A stretch of DNA of 64,000 bases from Bacteroidetes bacterium CG2_30_33_31 (GCA_001872625.1 MNXP01000050.1:106419-170418); one strand, 5' to 3'. Positions 9,838 through 20,839 are shown, counted from the stretch's first letter. Notes: generated from the letters alone by a model not told the origin. Made by a program: numbers and translations.

Positions 9838-10695
9838 ATGAAAGCTTTGAAATTAATATCTTTGATATTTGTGTTTGTTAGCCTTACTAATAATATATTT
9901 TCACAAGATAAAATTTATCTTAAAACAAAAAAAATTATTGAATGTAAAATTATTGAATTTGGCACTGATGCAATAAAGTACAAGTTTGTTGACACCAGAC
10001 AAGATTTAACTTTCAGTATTAGCAAGGACAAAGTTAGAAAAGTTGTTTTTGAAGATGGTACTGTGATGGATGTGCAATCAAATGAAATGCTAAATAGCGA
10101 TAATTATATTGATGATAGACCTAATGCAATAAAATTCAATTACTTAAGTCCATTAGCTGGAAGTTTTCAATTTTCTTATGAACATAGTATAAAACCAAGA
10201 ATTAGTCTTGAAGGAAATGCAGGGATAATTGGGTTAGGATTTAATACATCTTACGAACATCCTTTAGGAATGCTTGGTGGATTTGGAATAAAATTTATGG
10301 CTCCTCCCGACTTTTTCTTAGAAAATATGAAATTTGCGCATATTTTAAATGGGCTTTATGTAAATCCTAATATACAATTTTCTACATTTGGGCGCGATAA
10401 CCATGTTTATTCAACAACTTTTCCGGTAGTAGATCAAATAATTAGAACTAATTCTTCTGGTATAGCAATTTTAATTAGTGTTGGAAGACAAACTGTATAT
10501 AGTAATGTTTTCTTGTTTGATTATAATGCTGGTTTTGGTTATGGCTTTACTACTAATAATAATACGTTAACCACAAATATGTTTACCACAAATTACAATT
10601 TCATTTCATTTGGTTCTCAATTTCCTATCGCCTTTTCTTGGAATTTTAGAATAGGATTCTTATTTAATGGAAAAAAAGAAATTGAAGCCAATTAG
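9838..10695 (+). CDS. Hypothetical secreted / outer-membrane protein
   Basis: Signal peptide and aromatic-rich beta-strand-like C-terminal half. Confidence 0.65.
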   Translation: MKALKLISLIFVFVSLTNNIFSQDKIYLKTKKIIECKIIEFGTDAIKYKFVDTRQDLTFSISKDKVRKVVFEDGTVMDVQSNEMLNSDNYIDDRPNAIKFNYLSPLAGSFQFSYEHSIKPRISLEGNAGIIGLGFNTSYEHPLGMLGGFGIKFMAPPDFFLENMKFAHILNGLYVNPNIQFSTFGRDNHVYSTTFPVVDQIIRTNSSGIAILISVGRQTVYSNVFLFDYNAGFGYGFTTNNNTLTTNMFTTNYNFISFGSQFPIAFSWNFRIGFLFNGKKEIEAN

Positions 10696-11453
10696 AAATT
10701 ATTCATAAATCCTTGGCTCTTAAGAATATTTAGTAATTTATTAGAATACAGCAAATTAGATTCTCTTGTATATCTTTTTTCTGTAAATATTTGTGCTAAA
10801 TTTTCTGTTTTATTTTCTTCAATCAATTTTTTAGACGATTCCAGATTTTCTTTATAAGAATATATTTCATCAATTTCACTCTTAGAATAATTCGAATATT
10901 TCTCGAAGTGTACATTGCCTTTTATAGGAAGTCTATCAACCAATTCAGGTTCTTCATCAGGATAACCTATTGCCAAAGTTGCAATCGGAATTATACCTTT
11001 TGGCAACTCAAAAAATTTAATTAATTCCTCGGCCATATAGATTGTCGTACCAAGATAACATGATCCAAGCCCTTGACTTTCAGCTGCTAAAACAGCATTT
11101 TGAGCTGCTATTACAGTATCAATAGCTGCTGTGATAAATGATAAAAAATTATCGTAGCACGGCTTAGCATTACGTTGTTCGCACCATAAATTGAATCTAT
11201 TAAAATCGGCATTGAAAGTCAAAACTACTGGAGCATCAAGTATCATTTTCTGATTAAAATGAAATGGCAAAATAGCTCGTTTGTTTTCGATATCTCGAGT
11301 TACAATAATATTGTAAAGCTGCATATTACCAGTGCTTGGAGCTCGCATAGCTGCATGCAAAATATTGTTTAGAATTTCATCTTCAACTGGCAAGTTTTTA
11401 AATTTACGAATTGATTTGTGATTAAATATAGTTGCTAATGTATTCATAATCAT
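10692..11453 (-). CDS. Nitroreductase family oxidoreductase
   Basis: HKSIRKFKNLPVEDEILNNILHAAMRAPSTGNMQLYNIIV and AAESQGLGSCYLGTTIY are NfsA/FRP-type hallmarks. Confidence 0.85.
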   Translation of the reverse strand: MIMNTLATIFNHKSIRKFKNLPVEDEILNNILHAAMRAPSTGNMQLYNIIVTRDIENKRAILPFHFNQKMILDAPVVLTFNADFNRFNLWCEQRNAKPCYDNFLSFITAAIDTVIAAQNAVLAAESQGLGSCYLGTTIYMAEELIKFFELPKGIIPIATLAIGYPDEEPELVDRLPIKGNVHFEKYSNYSKSEIDEIYSYKENLESSKKLIEENKTENLAQIFTEKRYTRESNLLYSNKLLNILKSQGFMNNF

Positions 11454-12478
11454 TAAGGTGCAATATATTTTACAAATCCCAATTGGTTGGTATATTGACC
11501 GCTAATTAATGTGTCGATACTTGAAGGACTAAGCCCTAAAAAAGTTCTTTTCTTATTATATCTACCTGCAAAGATACCAATTCCATTTTCAATATTTGTA
11601 TAAGAAGGTCTTTCAGAAACTATTCCAGTGGATGGTTTATTAAGATCCATATAAATTGAGAAATTTTCGTCGGCAACCGTAAAAATATAATAGAGGCTAT
11701 CGGCATAACGTTTCATTCCAGCACTTGGAAGTGAAACTTTAGCGGCCATATTTTGATAAAAAGTTTCTCCATAAAATTCCAAAACCATTTTTTCACCACC
11801 TAAAGTTGAATTTGATTTTTCTGTGCCAAAAGGCAATTCTACATGGTGCACAGATTTATTCCCATTGCCATCAACTTCGGTATAAAAAAATCTAATGTTT
11901 AATTGATAAAGCAAACCATTGACAGCACTACTCCATTCAACAGTTTGTGGCAGTGAAGAAGTTAAACCTACATATTTCTGATTTGAATTTGGTTTGTTAA
12001 CATTAAAATCATGAATAATATTTGTCTGCCCATTTATAGTCTTGCCAGTTGATTTATTCTCAATTTGCAATCGATATTCATTGTTTGCATTTAAAATTGT
12101 ATTCAATGGTGTAGCATAAACGATTTGATTTGGATGATAAAAAGCACCAGAATCTTTATTTATGACCAAAACCGTATCTAAGCTTATCGTTCGAATAAAA
12201 TTTCCATTTGAATATTCATCAATCCACATTTTGATATCTTTTGGGTCGTACTGCGAAATTGTGCCATCGGAAGCAGCAATATATACGTTGCCATCCGCCT
12301 GAAAAGCCTTTGTAAGTTTTATAAAATGTTGTTTTTCAGATGGATCTAACAAACCATAAACTATTGCGATGTCCCTATAATCAGAATTTATATCAACTTT
12401 ATTGTTGCATGCCCAAAGCATATTACTTACAATAATTAGAAAAACAAATTTGCTAAATAATTTCATAAATTTTTGCAT
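11453..12478 (-). CDS. DUF4249-like lipoprotein
   Basis: Lipobox-like LIIVSNMLWAC; track start 12490 overlaps a -7 element, so start moved to an internal Met. Confidence 0.6.
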   Translation of the reverse strand: MQKFMKLFSKFVFLIIVSNMLWACNNKVDINSDYRDIAIVYGLLDPSEKQHFIKLTKAFQADGNVYIAASDGTISQYDPKDIKMWIDEYSNGNFIRTISLDTVLVINKDSGAFYHPNQIVYATPLNTILNANNEYRLQIENKSTGKTINGQTNIIHDFNVNKPNSNQKYVGLTSSLPQTVEWSSAVNGLLYQLNIRFFYTEVDGNGNKSVHHVELPFGTEKSNSTLGGEKMVLEFYGETFYQNMAAKVSLPSAGMKRYADSLYYIFTVADENFSIYMDLNKPSTGIVSERPSYTNIENGIGIFAGRYNKKRTFLGLSPSSIDTLISGQYTNQLGFVKYIAP

Positions 12479-12636
12479 TATTGCCGACAAAAGTAGTAAA
12501 ACTATAATACCATTAATGAAATTTCCAATTGAAAATTTAAAATTGTATTTTTCTATACTGTGTCTAAATATAATTTTATAGTGGATATCTTATAGAAATT
12601 AATTGCCAAATATATCTTGTAGAAGTATAAAATTTA

Positions 12637-12644
12637 TATTTTTG
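12637..12644 (+). promoter_or_regulatory. -7 element TATTTTTG with TTG at 12617-12619
   Basis: TTG-N17-TATTTTTG upstream of 12680. Confidence 0.55.
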
Positions 12645-12679
12645 CAGTTCGAGATATTAAATAACTAAAATTTAAACAA

Positions 12680-13927
12680 GTGGATATTTTTGAAAGAGTA
12701 CACAATCGCCCAGGTAACATAGGAAAACATCAAAAAGAGGCTCATGGGTATTTTACTTTCCCCAAATTAGAAGGTGAAATTGGTGCGCACATGATGTTTA
12801 GAGGCAAAGAACGTTTAGTATGGAGCCTAAACAATTATATAGGATTAGCAAATCATCCCGAAGTTAGAAAAGCTGATGCAGATGCTGCTGCCGAATATGG
12901 AATGGCCTATCCAATGGGTGCAAGAATGATGTCTGGACAATCGAAATTTCACGAGCAATTAGAGGAAGAGTTAGCTGAATTTGTTGGAAAAGAGAAATCT
13001 TATCTTCTGAATTATGGCTATCAAGGAATGATTTCTATGATTGATTCATTAGTTGATAGAAAAGATGTAATCGTTTATGATTCTGAAGCTCATGCTTGTA
13101 TTATTGATGGAATGCGTTTGCATATTGGAAAAAGATTTGTTTTTCCTCATAATAACATGGAAAATTTAGGCAAACAACTTGAGCATGCAACCAAGGTAGT
13201 TGAAAAAACAGGCGGCGGAATATTAGTTATTACAGAGGGCGTTTTTGGCATGGCTGGAGATCTTGGGAATCTTAAATCTATTACCGATTTTAAAAAAGAT
13301 TTCAACTTCAGACTTTTAGTTGATGATGCTCACGGTTTTGGAACTATGGGCAAAACTGGTGCTGGCACTGGCGAACATTTTGGTGTTCAAGATAAAGTTG
13401 ATTTATATTTCGGAACATTCGCAAAATCTATGGCTGGAATTGGCGCTTTTGTAGCTGGCGATGAGCATATTATCGATTATCTTGCATACAATATGCGCTC
13501 TCAAATATTTGCTAAATCTCTACCAATGCCTATGGTTATCGGCGCTTTGAAAAGATTAGAAATTCTACGAAACGACCCAAGTATCAGAGAAAATCTATGG
13601 TCGGTGGTGAGAGCACTTCAAAAAGGCCTAAAGGAAAATGGATTTAATTTGGGTGTTACCGAATCTCCTGTTACGCCAGTATTCCTTGAAGGCAAATTAA
13701 ATGAAGCTACAAGCCTTACCATTGATTTAAGAGAAAAATATAATATTTTCTGTTCAATAGTAATTTATCCTGTGGTTCCTAAAGGAGTTATAATGCTAAG
13801 AATCATCCCCACTGCTGCACATAATCTTAAGGATGTGGAATATACTATTTCTTCATTTAAAGCAATTAAAGAAAAATTAGATAGTGGTTATTACAATCAA
13901 GAAGGCTCAACAACTTTTATTGATTAA
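12680..13927 (+). CDS. spt: Serine palmitoyltransferase-like alpha-oxoamine synthase (GTG start)
   Basis: NNYIGLANHPEVRKAD; LLVDDAHGFGTMGKTGAGTGEH; PLP motif GTFAKSMAGIGAFVAG. Confidence 0.8.
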   Translation: MDIFERVHNRPGNIGKHQKEAHGYFTFPKLEGEIGAHMMFRGKERLVWSLNNYIGLANHPEVRKADADAAAEYGMAYPMGARMMSGQSKFHEQLEEELAEFVGKEKSYLLNYGYQGMISMIDSLVDRKDVIVYDSEAHACIIDGMRLHIGKRFVFPHNNMENLGKQLEHATKVVEKTGGGILVITEGVFGMAGDLGNLKSITDFKKDFNFRLLVDDAHGFGTMGKTGAGTGEHFGVQDKVDLYFGTFAKSMAGIGAFVAGDEHIIDYLAYNMRSQIFAKSLPMPMVIGALKRLEILRNDPSIRENLWSVVRALQKGLKENGFNLGVTESPVTPVFLEGKLNEATSLTIDLREKYNIFCSIVIYPVVPKGVIMLRIIPTAAHNLKDVEYTISSFKAIKEKLDSGYYNQEGSTTFID

Positions 13928-13944
13928 TCTTATAAAACTAAAGT

Positions 13945-13980
13945 CAAAAAAAAAGCTTCCAGTCTTGGAAGCTTTTTTTT
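13945..13980. terminator. Bidirectional intrinsic terminator between convergent genes
   Basis: AAAAAAAGCTTCCAGTCTTGGAAGCTTTTTTTT. Confidence 0.85.
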
Positions 13981-13998
13981 GTTTCAAATTTTTTAAAT

Positions 13999-14745
13999 TT
14001 AAGTGTGCATACCTCCGCAAACACTTATTACTTGACCTGTAACATAAGAAGATAATTCGCTACCTAAAAAAACGCAAACATTAGCAACATCTTCGGGTTG
14101 TCCCTCGCGGCGAAGTGGAATAGTTTGAACCCAACCAGCGCGCACATCGGCAGCAAGTTTTTCTGTCATAGGAGTAGCAATAAACCCTGGAGCTATTGCA
14201 TTTACTCGAATATTTCTTGAACCAAGTTCTTGAGCAATAGATTTTGTGAAGCCAATAATTCCAGCTTTTGATGCGGAATAATTCGATTGACCTGCATTTC
14301 CTTCTATACCCACAACAGAACTCATATTGATAATTGAACCACTTCTCTGCTTGAGCATAATACGTTGAACAGCTTTGGTCATGTTAAAAACAGATTTCAG
14401 ATTAACTGCAATAACCAAATCCCAGTCGCTTTCAGTCATTCTCATCAGTAAATTATCTCGCGTAATTCCTGCATTATTTACCAAAATATCTATAGAACCG
14501 AAATCACTAACAACAGCTTCAGCAAAAGCTTGCGAATCCTCAAATTTTGATGCGTTGGAAGCATAAGCTTTTGCTTTAACTCCGTAAGCAATAATCTCAT
14601 TTTCAACAGCTTTAGTACTATCGTCTAAATTCAAATCGCTAAAAGCCACATTAGCACCCTGTGATGCAAAAGCTAATGCAATTGATCTGCCTATACCTCT
14701 GGCAGCTCCAGTAACAATTGCTGTTTTCCCTTCTAATAATTTCAT
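13999..14745 (-). CDS. fabG: 3-oxoacyl-ACP reductase
   Basis: TGAARGIGRSIA; NNAGITRDNLLMRM; SNYSASKAGIIGFTKS; APGFIATPMTEKL. Confidence 0.92.
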   Translation of the reverse strand: MKLLEGKTAIVTGAARGIGRSIALAFASQGANVAFSDLNLDDSTKAVENEIIAYGVKAKAYASNASKFEDSQAFAEAVVSDFGSIDILVNNAGITRDNLLMRMTESDWDLVIAVNLKSVFNMTKAVQRIMLKQRSGSIINMSSVVGIEGNAGQSNYSASKAGIIGFTKSIAQELGSRNIRVNAIAPGFIATPMTEKLAADVRAGWVQTIPLRREGQPEDVANVCVFLGSELSSYVTGQVISVCGGMHT

Positions 14746-15082
14746 AAAAATTGGTTTAGTTTTGAATTGCGAAATTAGAATATTTTTTGAAATACATATA
14801 AGATTTTGAATTTTACTGATAAGGTTAAAAAATAAGCGCTTCCAAAAATAATAAATCTTATGATTTACAATAATTTACAATAGTTAATTATGTAATGTTC
14901 TTAAAATCTTATAAGAGATTTAAAGTTGCTTTAACGGACTTTGCTAAGCCAAAAACCAGAGTTTATTGATATACAATTTTATATTTCACAATGTCGAAAA
15001 AAGAAAATTTATAGAGCAAATAACTTTAATTAAATTCATAACATTTATAAAAACCTTACTTTTGAAATTCAAAACAATTAAG

Positions 15083-17947
15083 ATGGCAAAAAAATTTTTA
15101 GAGGAAATTGCAGACTTTATTTTAGATAAGTACAAAGGTAATTTTGAGGAGCTTACCATAATTTTACCCAACCGCCGTGCAGGATTATTTTTGGAAAAAT
15201 ATCTTCAAGAGAAAATCGATAAACCAAGCTGGGCACCGAAATTAAACTCTATCGATGACTTCGTATTCGAAATTACCAAATATGATAAAGCATCTTCAAC
15301 AGATCTAATATTTGAACTTTATGAAATATATCTAAGTTTTGAAAAAGAAAGTGCTCGCTCCTTTGAAGATTTTGGCTCTTGGGGTCCCAAATTGTTAAAC
15401 GATTTCAATGATATTGATATGTATCTTGCTGATTATAAAGTTATTTTTACTTATTTAAAAGAGGCACGTAATCTTCAAAAATGGAATCTTGACCGCCCAA
15501 ATATTTCAGCATTAGAAGATAATTATCTAAAATTTTATCATTCACTTTTAATTTATTATGTCAAATTTAAGGATAGATTAAAATCACTGAATATTGCTTA
15601 TAGTGGTATGGCAATTAGAGATTTAGTCGAAAGCCCATTGAATTACGATTTTACTTCAAATAAATTTTTAATTGCGGGGTTTAACGCACTTTCAACGGCC
15701 GAAGTCAAGCTCTTTGAATTTATAATGACCCATTTCGAAAGTGATATTTTCTGGGACGCCGATGATTATTATTTAAAAAATACAAATCAAGAAGCTGGAA
15801 AATATATTCGCAAAAATCTAAATAACAACAATTTAAAAGGCAAGTTAATACTATCTGAGGAGCTATCCTCGAGAGTAAAAAAAATAAATATCAGCGGCCT
15901 ATCAAGCAATTATTCTCAAGTAAAATATGTTGGCAAATTGCTAAAAGATCTTATTTCCAAAGAAAATTTTAACTCAAAAGAGACTGCCATTGTACTTGCA
16001 GATGAGGAACTTTTGTTTCCACTTTTAAATTCACTTCCTAAGGAAGTTGAAGATCTAAACATCACTATGTCGTATCCATTTAAAAAATCGATGGCTTATG
16101 ATTTAATAATTAATTTATTTGAGCTCTACAAAGTAGCTCTTCGAAAAAAGCAACTTAGTTCTGAAACCGAAGATTATATTTTGATTTATCATCGAAATAT
16201 TGCTAAAATACTCAATTCACCTTTGGTAAAAAAAGCATATTACAATAACTTAACCAAGCTAATAAACTTTATTAACGATAATAATATTTCATACACAACG
16301 GCAGAAAATATATTAATGTTTTCAAAGAATTTATCATTTTCAGATGAAGAACTTTCCTTAATTAACTCTCTGAAAGTGGAAAATTTATCAGCATTAACAG
16401 TTCTTGAAGCTATTAACAAATTCTTGGAAATACTAAAAGGGAAGCTAATTTTTAGTGAGTTGGATGGAGATTTATTGTCATCAAATCAAATAATTATAAA
16501 TCAGCTAATTATCAAATTAAAAAAATATCCAATAATTGAAAATATTAGCACACTTAAAAAGCTTTATAATTCTCTCACCAAAATGAAAGGAATTCCTTTT
16601 GAGGGAGAACCTCTAAGAAGATTACAAATTATGGGAATTCTGGAAACAAGAGCTTTAGATTTTAAAAATATTATATATCTTTCGTTGAATGAAGGAGTTA
16701 TACCAAAATCCAATCAGTTCCATAGTTTTATTTTGCCAGAAATAAGAAGAGAGTACAAGCTGCCAATGCCTTACGATGATGACGCAATTTATTCATATCA
16801 TTTTTATAGGTCTTTGCAAAGAGCCGAGAATATAGAACTCATCTATAATAAAGGTGAAAATGATTTGGGATCTGGAGAGATGAGTAGATTTGCTAAACAA
16901 TTGCTTTACGAATTGAAACAACAAAACCAAAATATTAGCATATCGAATAAAATAGTTAAACTTCCTGAACCAAAAAAGCAAAAATCGAAGGCAATTATTA
17001 TAAATAAATCAAATGAAATATATCAGCAACTACTTGATCTTTCGACAAATCCACTAAGAGGCTTCTCTCCTACTTCTCTTAACGAATTTAAAACATGCGG
17101 TCTTAAATTTTATTTCTCCAGAATTTTAAAAATAAAACCAAAAGATGAAGTGGAAGAAGAAATAAAGGTTAATACACGAGGGACAATAATTCATGATACT
17201 TTAGATATAATTTTCAGAGAAGAAGCAGAGGCTGAAAATAGTAATAAATTTGATGAAGATTTTTTCAAAAGAGCAAAAGAAAATTATAAGAAAATACTTT
17301 TCGATAGGTATAAAGAAAACTTTAAGAATGGAGATATTAATCATGGCAACAATCTTTTGTTAAGAAAATTAGATGAAAAATTGGTCAAAGATTTTTTTGA
17401 GTCTGAGGAGATAAACTCCTTAGGAATTGAAAATGTGATGACCGAACAAGATTTAGAATATACCATCCCAATTGAATCACAGAACGAAATTATAAAAGTT
17501 ATGTTGAGAGGCTCGGCTGATAGAATAGATAGCTACAAAGGTGTTAGACGAATTATTGATTATAAAACAGGAAAAGTTGATAAAAACGAACTCAATTTAG
17601 ATGATAAAAACATATTATCCTCTGAAAAGTGGGCAAATTTATTCACAAACTCGAAATTTGACAAACCATTTCAACTTCTTACCTATACCCTATTATATTC
17701 TCGACAGTTTAATTATTCTTTACCAATTAGCCCAATTATTATTGGACTAAAATCAAAATCTACACATTATCCTTTAATAATCAACAATTTAAATTTAATA
17801 AGCAAAGAGATAATTGATAATTTCGAGAACGAATTAATAAACTTATTAAAAGAAATATTAAACAAAAATTCTGCTTTTAAACAAACCAAAGAAATTAAAA
17901 ATTGCAAAAATTGCGATTTCATAAAAATTTGTCATAAAGATAAATAA
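15083..17947 (+). CDS. AddB-like / RecB-family PD-(D/E)XK exonuclease with C-terminal Fe-S Cys cluster
   Basis: TIILPNRRAGLFLEKYL; CGLKFYFSRIL; RIIDYKTGKVD nuclease motif; CKNCDFIKIC. ATG at 15083 preferred over track start 14966. Confidence 0.82.
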   Translation: MAKKFLEEIADFILDKYKGNFEELTIILPNRRAGLFLEKYLQEKIDKPSWAPKLNSIDDFVFEITKYDKASSTDLIFELYEIYLSFEKESARSFEDFGSWGPKLLNDFNDIDMYLADYKVIFTYLKEARNLQKWNLDRPNISALEDNYLKFYHSLLIYYVKFKDRLKSLNIAYSGMAIRDLVESPLNYDFTSNKFLIAGFNALSTAEVKLFEFIMTHFESDIFWDADDYYLKNTNQEAGKYIRKNLNNNNLKGKLILSEELSSRVKKINISGLSSNYSQVKYVGKLLKDLISKENFNSKETAIVLADEELLFPLLNSLPKEVEDLNITMSYPFKKSMAYDLIINLFELYKVALRKKQLSSETEDYILIYHRNIAKILNSPLVKKAYYNNLTKLINFINDNNISYTTAENILMFSKNLSFSDEELSLINSLKVENLSALTVLEAINKFLEILKGKLIFSELDGDLLSSNQIIINQLIIKLKKYPIIENISTLKKLYNSLTKMKGIPFEGEPLRRLQIMGILETRALDFKNIIYLSLNEGVIPKSNQFHSFILPEIRREYKLPMPYDDDAIYSYHFYRSLQRAENIELIYNKGENDLGSGEMSRFAKQLLYELKQQNQNISISNKIVKLPEPKKQKSKAIIINKSNEIYQQLLDLSTNPLRGFSPTSLNEFKTCGLKFYFSRILKIKPKDEVEEEIKVNTRGTIIHDTLDIIFREEAEAENSNKFDEDFFKRAKENYKKILFDRYKENFKNGDINHGNNLLLRKLDEKLVKDFFESEEINSLGIENVMTEQDLEYTIPIESQNEIIKVMLRGSADRIDSYKGVRRIIDYKTGKVDKNELNLDDKNILSSEKWANLFTNSKFDKPFQLLTYTLLYSRQFNYSLPISPIIIGLKSKSTHYPLIINNLNLISKEIIDNFENELINLLKEILNKNSAFKQTKEIKNCKNCDFIKICHKDK

Positions 17948-17948
17948 A

Positions 17949-18439
17949 AACCTCATCATCGAATATTTATTGAATGATATTTCCAAAGATTCATTGCCAT
18001 CATTTGCAAAATTCGCAGAGAATGCAGTCAAATATTTGATGAGCTTTGGAGTTTGATATTACTAAATTCACAAACAGTAAGTTGGCGAGCAGCTTACCTT
18101 TTTGAACATCTTGCAAAATATAATACTTCTGGATTGGAAAGATTTATTTCAGAAATATTATATAACTTGACAAATTTTAAACACGATGGGCAAAAAAGAC
18201 ACTTGCTAAAATTTATACAATTAATTGACTTATTAAAATTTAAAGAAGGAAAAATAGTCAATATATGTTTTGACTTTTTACAAAAATACTCAGAAGGGGG
18301 ATCGGTTAAAATACAGTTTATTAATATATTATACAAATTTAGCAAGAAAAATTCAGATATAAAACTTGAGTTGATATAAAGCATTAAATTTCAATTACCC
18401 TAAACCAGCAGAGGGTATAGAAATTCTGCAATAAAGTAA
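17949..18439 (+). pseudogene. Degraded HEAT-like alpha-helical protein (frameshift plus in-frame stops)
   Basis: Frame 1 NLIIEYLLNDISKDSLPSF, then frame 2 SQIFDELWSLILLNSQTVSWRAAYLFEHLAKYN...HDGQKRHLLKFIQLID..ICFDFLQKYSEGGSVKIQFINILYKFSKKN, TAA at 18377, then in-frame SIKFQLP*TSRGYRNSAIK*. Confidence 0.5.
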
Positions 18440-18613
18440 TTGTATGACCTTATGTACGAAAAACGCTCATTTATTAAAAAATGAAATCCATAAATTTTTA
18501 AAAGAATTTGCAAATCAGCATTAAATTATATTTTTATAATGAGATGGTTTTTTATATTTTAAAAAATAAAAATTAAAATTTAATTAAAATTGATTTGCAT
18601 ATAAAAAATACTA

Positions 18614-18621
18614 TATATTTG
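18614..18621 (+). promoter_or_regulatory. -7 element TATATTTG with TTTG at 18594-18597
   Basis: TTTG-N16-TATATTTG upstream of the rho leader. Confidence 0.6.
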
Positions 18622-18623
18622 CA

Positions 18624-18727
18624 GCTCATAAATCGAAGTATCAAGCAAATATGCTTGCGGTGGTTTTATCAAATTAATTTTTTCTAATTAATTTTTCTCC
18701 CGGAACGTTTTTATTGAATGGTTATGA
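18624..18727 (+). ncRNA. Candidate structured 5' leader of rho
   Basis: Outer CTCATAA (18625-18631)/TTATGAG pairing encloses CAAGC-AAATAT-GCTTG and AAATTAATT/AATTAATTT hairpins, between promoter and rho ATG. Confidence 0.35.
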
Positions 18728-18774
18728 GTTATAAATGTTTATAAGAATATTAAGAATTCCCTAAAGAAATTTAC

Positions 18775-20670
18775 ATGTACAATTTAAGTGAACTTAATGG
18801 CAAGAAGCTGGAAGATTTGAAAGTTATTGCTAAAGAATTAGACCTCAAGAAGGTTGCTAATTTAAAAAAAGATGATTTGGTTATCAGCATATTAGATCAT
18901 CAAGCTGCTAATCCAAGTCCCGAAACATTGATTGAAGAGGAAGAACAAATCAAGAAAAAAAGAAGAAGATTTGTTGTTAAAGAACCTGCCTTCAAGGTTT
19001 CCCCTGATGGAAAGATTACCAAAAGTAGCGATCCAAACGAAGGCAAAACAGATGACAAATCATCAGAAATCGATGTTATAACCGATGAAATAAAGGTTGC
19101 CGAAACAGAAAATTCTCCTGAAGTTAAGAATGAAAAAGAAGGAACCGACTTAAGAATTAAACTTAGATCAGCCCGAAGAGAATTCACTGTATCAACCCCT
19201 GAATCAACAGAAGCAGAAATTGCTCCCGAACGTGAAATAACTGAAGAACCAAAAAAATGGGAGAATACAAGAAGAGATAGCAGAGAGTACCCAAGTAATC
19301 CACCTCGCGAAAAGCGCGATTATTCTGATAATAAACCTCGCGAGTATAGAGATAGACCAGACAACAGACAAGATAATCGACCAGACAATAGACCAAAAAG
19401 AGATTATTCTGAAAGTAACACAAGGGAAAAGCGCGATAATTTTGACTCATCAAGAAAACCTTCTAATTACAGAAATGAGCCAAGAGAAAGGCAAGAGGAT
19501 TTTCCTGTAGAAAAAGTAAACAAAGAAAAGGAATTTAGCTATACTGATGAATATGAAGGAATTACATCAAGTTATGGAGTATTAGAAATTATGCCCGATA
19601 GCTATGGTTTCTTGCGCTCTTCGGATTATAATTACCTTAATTCTCCTGACGATATTTACGTATCACAATCCCAAATAAAACTTTTCGGCCTTAAAACTGG
19701 AGATACAATTAAAGGAACTATAAGACCTCCAAAAGAAGGTGAAAAATATTTTCCACTTATAAAAATTGAAAAAATTAACGGAAAAAGTCCAGAAGAATTA
19801 CGAGACAGAATCCCTTTTGACTTCCTTACCCCATTATTTCCAAACGAAAAATTTAATATCACAGGTCATCCTGATAGTTCCATTTCTACAAGACTTATAG
19901 ATATATTTGCGCCGATAGGTAAAGGACAAAGAGGCTTGATAGTTGCCCAACCAAAAACAGGTAAAACAGTATTACTTAAGGAAATAGCTAATGCAATTGC
20001 TTACAATCATCCAGAAGTTTATTTGATAATACTACTTATAGATGAGCGACCAGAGGAAGTTACAGATATGCAAAGAAATGTTAATGCTGAAGTTATATCT
20101 TCTACTTTTGATGAACCTGCAGATCGCCATGTTAGAATTGCGAACTTGGTTCTGGAAAAAGCTAAGAGAATGACCGAAAGCGGTCACGATGTAGTTATTC
20201 TGTTAGATTCTATCACACGTTTGGCAAGAGCGTATAACACAGTAGCTCCAGCATCTGGAAAGGTTTTATCTGGTGGTGTTGAAGCAAGCGCACTACAAAA
20301 ACCAAAAAGATTCTTCGGTGCAGCAAGAAAAATTGAAAATGGTGGTTCTCTAACTATCATTGCAACAGCACTCACAGATACAGGCTCTAAAATGGACGAT
20401 GTAATCTTTGAAGAATTTAAAGGTACAGGAAACATGGAATTGCAACTTGATAGAAAATTATCTAACAAACGCATCTATCCTGCTATCGATATTTCAGCTT
20501 CAAGTACACGTCGTGATGATTTATTACTCGAAAAAGATGTTCTTCAGAAACTTTGGGTTCTAAGAAATCATCTTTCTGATATGAATTCGGTAGAAGCTTT
20601 AAATTTTGTAAAAGATAAAATGAAATTCACAAAGACTAACGAAGAATTTCTGATTTCAATGAACGGATAA
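18775..20670 (+). CDS. rho: Transcription termination factor Rho with long disordered insertion
   Basis: Rho N-domain [21 protein letters not shown]; Walker [40 protein letters not shown]-rich [20 protein letters not shown] insertion. Confidence 0.97.
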   Translation: MYNLSELNGKKLEDLKVIAKELDLKKVANLKKDDLVISILDHQAANPSPETLIEEEEQIKKKRRRFVVKEPAFKVSPDGKITKSSDPNEGKTDDKSSEIDVITDEIKVAETENSPEVKNEKEGTDLRIKLRSARREFTVSTPESTEAEIAPEREITEEPKKWENTRRDSREYPSNPPREKRDYSDNKPREYRDRPDNRQDNRPDNRPKRDYSESNTREKRDNFDSSRKPSNYRNEPRERQEDFPVEKVNKEKEFSYTDEYEGITSSYGVLEIMPDSYGFLRSSDYNYLNSPDDIYVSQSQIKLFGLKTGDTIKGTIRPPKEGEKYFPLIKIEKINGKSPEELRDRIPFDFLTPLFPNEKFNITGHPDSSISTRLIDIFAPIGKGQRGLIVAQPKTGKTVLLKEIANAIAYNHPEVYLIILLIDERPEEVTDMQRNVNAEVISSTFDEPADRHVRIANLVLEKAKRMTESGHDVVILLDSITRLARAYNTVAPASGKVLSGGVEASALQKPKRFFGAARKIENGGSLTIIATALTDTGSKMDDVIFEEFKGTGNMELQLDRKLSNKRIYPAIDISASSTRRDDLLLEKDVLQKLWVLRNHLSDMNSVEALNFVKDKMKFTKTNEEFLISMNG

Positions 20671-20690
20671 AATTTATCTGATTCATTCAG

Positions 20691-20756
20691 AATGCCTCAT
20701 TATTTGATATTTTTCCATCTTCAAAAGAAATTTACAAATCAATGAGGCATTTTTAT
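20691..20756 (+). terminator. Intrinsic terminator after rho
   Basis: AATGCCTCATT...AATGAGGCATTTTTATTT. Confidence 0.65.
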
Positions 20757-20839
20757 TTGCATATTTTTCTTATAATACATATCAAATCATAAGCAATAAG
20801 ATTTTTTCTATATTCGCATAAATTTTAATAGTAGTAGAA

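Noticed and set aside
19351-19400. Short DNA repeats considered as a CRISPR or tandem array
   Set aside because: They encode the in-frame DNR/PDN repeat of Rho's disordered segment; no spacers.
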